A stretch of DNA of 17,625 nt from Flavobacteriales bacterium UBA1112 (GTDB lineage: Bacteria > Bacteroidota > Bacteroidia > Flavobacteriales_D > Sanyastnellaceae), in NCBI GenBank assembly GCA_002313415.1, contig DCBH01000072.1:59179-76803 (forward strand). The letters are read 5' to 3'. A model generated the notes under the pieces. That model was given only the letters and a program-made list of their open reading frames with translations. It did no database searches and was not told where the DNA came from. The position numbers were made by a program, and so were the translations under genes. How positions within the stretch are numbered: position 1 is the first letter of the stretch; each line of letters opens with the position of its first letter. Shown in pieces: positions 17,101-17,625 of the stretch.

Positions 17101-17625
17101 AACATTCCAACAACAACCGCTAGGTGCGTTTGCGTGTCCGGTCATTGATGAAGGTCCTGAGGACATGACTGCTTCTTGCGATGACATCCCTGGATTGCCA
17201 AGTGCCGATGAATTTGAGGTGAGTTACAGCAACGCAAGTGAAGCGGCACTGGGATGTGAAGGGGAATTGCAAGTTTCCTTGGTTTCGGATCAAATTGTTG
17301 CGGGCAATTGTGCGGGGAATTACAGCATTCTTCGTTCTGTACTTATTGAAAACTGCGCTGGGGGATCAGCAGAGTACAATTACACGATTTCGATTGAAGA
17401 CATTGCCGCTCCTGAATTCACGAGCGTTCCCGATGATTACACTATTGAATGTTCTGATGACATTGTCTTTGCGGAGGCATCGGCTTCCGACAATTGCGGG
17501 GAAGTTACAATTGAGGTATCTGATGAGATTGTAGCTGGAAATGCGACGGGGAATTACACGATTGTTCGAACCTTCGTCGCCTCAGATGATTGCGGAAATA
17601 GCACGTCAGCTCAGCAGACGATCAC
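14147..17625 (+). CDS. Giant secreted Cys-rich / Ig-like (HYR-like) repeat protein, 5' part
   Basis: The gene runs off the right edge; 1159 codons are open with no stop. It starts with a signal peptide (MRIFISALLVVFSQVSMAQ). Ten Cys-rich repeats of the GCTDxxACNYDxxAxxDDGSC type follow (residues 24-348). Next come four Ig-like units, three of them HYR-like and ending near DTVPP, DDEAP or DDTPP (about 352-692), then three more Cys-rich repeats (694-797), an unrecognised beta-rich domain (about 799-991), and further HYR-like units with DDCGN or DNCGE motifs to the edge. Repeats 6, 9 and 12 carry a thrombospondin-3-like acidic loop such as DCDGNCLLDEDGDGVCD. I read the frame codon by codon and found no frameshift. 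The protein is probably a surface adhesin or matrix component, likely exported by T9SS, but the C-terminus that would show this is outside the window. Confidence 0.88.
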   Translation, partial: MRIFISALLVVFSQVSMAQSVVPGCTFEIACNFDPEATVNDGSCDFVSCLVLGCTDSAACNYDAAATINDGSCDYLSCLVAGCTLENACNYDAAAEVNDGSCEYTSCAGCTNEFADNYDVTATVDDGSCNPILGCTSEQACNFNPNANEDDGNCDFVSCLATGCTDVSACNYDLEAQVNDGSCVFPQAGRDCDGNCLADADGDDVCDGDEIPGCTSETALNFNPIATDDDGSCQEPVGGCTDPEACNFNVEATNDDGSCEFESCAGCLQSTACNYDETALYADESCVFPEFGYDCDGNCLLDEDGDGVCDPFEIVGCQDSLACNFDISATDPGQCNYAAPNFDCDGNSLRPLFTSFPANVIVQGWQVPAVEDAVVEAIVSPFAPSFEGTYNGNMCYDESPSPSITFDGETRIDGVCEHDYTLFRSWTATDCSGYSRSREQIIVVVDTVPPVLFVPENLTVLCQDMETADLGEAYGTDDCGEVTIAVEEEVVAGDCPGSYTVVRTFIATDPCLNMASGQQIIDVIDDEAPVIQELSDLVLSCAQEIPSNLPVVSDNCSDVEVSVTENLISGSCPQSYTIERVYTATDACGNASTTTQSIEIVDDTPPFVVSGWNGCEDVASCAIDINGLIGETIPEASLEVADSCDDNPTFVVTDVVVSSSDALEVVMREYLISDACGNTLVLAEQYNVTLVNPGCTDELACNFNDEANVLDDSCEFCSCGQNACGCMDDEACNYNPDVDYDDDSCEYADAGYDCDGICFDVNNNDICDIEEAGCTDIQACNYDPVAAVDDGSCDYCCAYETFTSTEEGYSVSIDLIQHHTSGNLEGLSTYRVYVNTPNSDDVLTAVTGSDDFPLALHTTTSFYQNVFGGCLGTNISSAMMVVAPDAAYDSYVTIGATSSDDLSGGEAQLIPGAWIDSFESGNSITVDDNLGSGWFLVPPGGVNGVSGDDNRVLVAQLTTDGQISGSFRVQVFPEGDQVNDVRPDLTFQQQPLGAFACPVIDEGPEDMTASCDDIPGLPSADEFEVSYSNASEAALGCEGELQVSLVSDQIVAGNCAGNYSILRSVLIENCAGGSAEYNYTISIEDIAAPEFTSVPDDYTIECSDDIVFAEASASDNCGEVTIEVSDEIVAGNATGNYTIVRTFVASDDCGNSTSAQQTI
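14216..15190 (+). repeat. Ten tandem Cys-rich repeats of the giant protein
   Basis: The copies begin GCTFEIACNF, GCTDSAACNY, GCTLENACNY, GCTNEFADNY, GCTSEQACNF, GCTDVSACNY, GCTSETALNF, GCTDPEACNF, GCLQSTACNY and GCQDSLACNF. Copies 4 and 7 lack the middle Cys. Copies 6 and 9 have an added acidic loop (DCDGNC...DGDxVCD) followed by EIPGC or EIVGC, and copy 10 has a cut-short form of it. Repeat length is about 27-50 residues. Confidence 0.92.
15200..16225 (+). repeat. Ig-like / HYR-like units of the giant protein, first block
   Basis: Four units end near 15496, 15733, 15964 and 16225. Units 2 and 3 (79 and 77 residues) share a plan: a VPENLTVLCQD-like start, a DDCG or DNCS segment, AGDCPGSYTVVRTF or SGSCPQSYTIERVY, then ATDxC and a closing IDDEAP or VDDTPP. 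Units 1 and 4 are more diverged. The plan matches hyaline-repeat (HYR) type adhesive domains. Confidence 0.72.
16226..16537 (+). repeat. Second Cys-rich array of the giant protein (three repeats)
   Basis: The copies begin GCTDELACNF, GCMDDEACNY and GCTDIQACNY. The middle one is followed by a TSP3-like acidic loop (DCDGICFDVNNNDICD). This array re-enters after the first Ig-like block, so the two module types alternate along the protein. Confidence 0.9.
16538..17120 (+). other. Unrecognised beta-rich domain within the giant protein
   Basis: About 190 residues have almost no cysteine (one, in FGGCLGTN), unlike their surroundings. Visible landmarks are LSTYRVYVNTPNSDDVLTAV, SFYQNVFGG, AYDSYVTIGA, GSGWFLVPPGGVNGVSGDDN, VLVAQLTTDGQISGSFRVQV and FPEGDQVNDVRPDLTF. 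I have an impression of similar segments in other marine Flavobacteriales surface proteins, but I cannot name a family. Confidence 0.55.
17131..17625 (+). repeat. HYR-like units of the giant protein, second block (open at the right edge)
   Basis: Two units are visible. The first runs from about CPVIDEGPEDMTASCDD to TISIEDIAAP. The second has DNCGEVTIEVSDEIVAGN, then NYTIVRTFVASDDCGNS, closely matching the unit at 15497-15733 (DDCGEVTIAVEEEVVAGD, then SYTVVRTFIATDPC). In the last unit the Cys of the AGxCxGxY motif is Ala. Confidence 0.75.

Overview
The window reads as chromosomal DNA from a member of the Bacteroidota, most likely a marine or aquatic Flavobacteriales-type bacterium. The reasons are a type IX secretion (T9SS) type A sorting domain on a secreted subtilase, a TonB-dependent receptor with an N-terminal carboxypeptidase-like domain, a Bacteroidota-type promoter candidate (TTG-N19-TAATTTTC), and repeated cysteine-rich modules of the GCTDxxACNYDxxAxxDDGSC kind. 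These modules are typical of secreted proteins in that group. Species cannot be told from the sequence.

Layout. (1) 1-2321, plus strand: the tail of a concentrative nucleoside transporter overlaps a thymidine/pyrimidine-nucleoside phosphorylase by ATGA, and a nitroreductase follows 27 bases later. The first two form a nucleoside uptake and salvage unit. (2) 2402-5903: a minus-strand lipoprotein with BNR/Asp-box propeller repeats is divergent from a plus-strand TonB-dependent receptor, sharing a short intergenic region (3443-3533 if the receptor starts at its signal peptide). (3) 5993-8827: a secreted subtilisin-like (S8) protease with cysteine-rich repeats and a T9SS C-terminal domain. Its catalytic Asp position holds Glu. 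A hairpin terminator follows. (4) 8908-10374, minus strand: an RluA-type pseudouridine synthase then a PlsC-type acyltransferase, probably one transcript. (5) 10508-13327: a secreted M43-type zinc metalloprotease with six cysteine-rich repeats and a terminal pair of dockerin-like calcium loops. (6) 13408-13920: a small RRM RNA-binding protein with a strong intrinsic terminator. (7) 14147 to the right edge: the start of a very large secreted protein, open for 1159 codons without a stop. It has 13 cysteine-rich repeats, immunoglobulin-like (HYR-like) units and an unrecognised domain of about 190 residues.

How it fits together: three exported proteins (S8 protease, M43 protease, giant repeat protein) share the same roughly 23-residue cysteine module, 22 copies in all, within 10 kb. 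They are separated by housekeeping genes, so this is a cluster of related surface or secreted proteins rather than one operon. No rRNA, tRNA, CRISPR array, insertion sequence, phage gene or defence system was seen. No gene-free stretch exceeds 300 bases; the longest is 13921-14146, which holds a terminator and a promoter candidate. I did not find a clearly new multi-gene system. The best leads are the repeat-module family, the Glu-substituted protease and the unrecognised domain in the giant protein.
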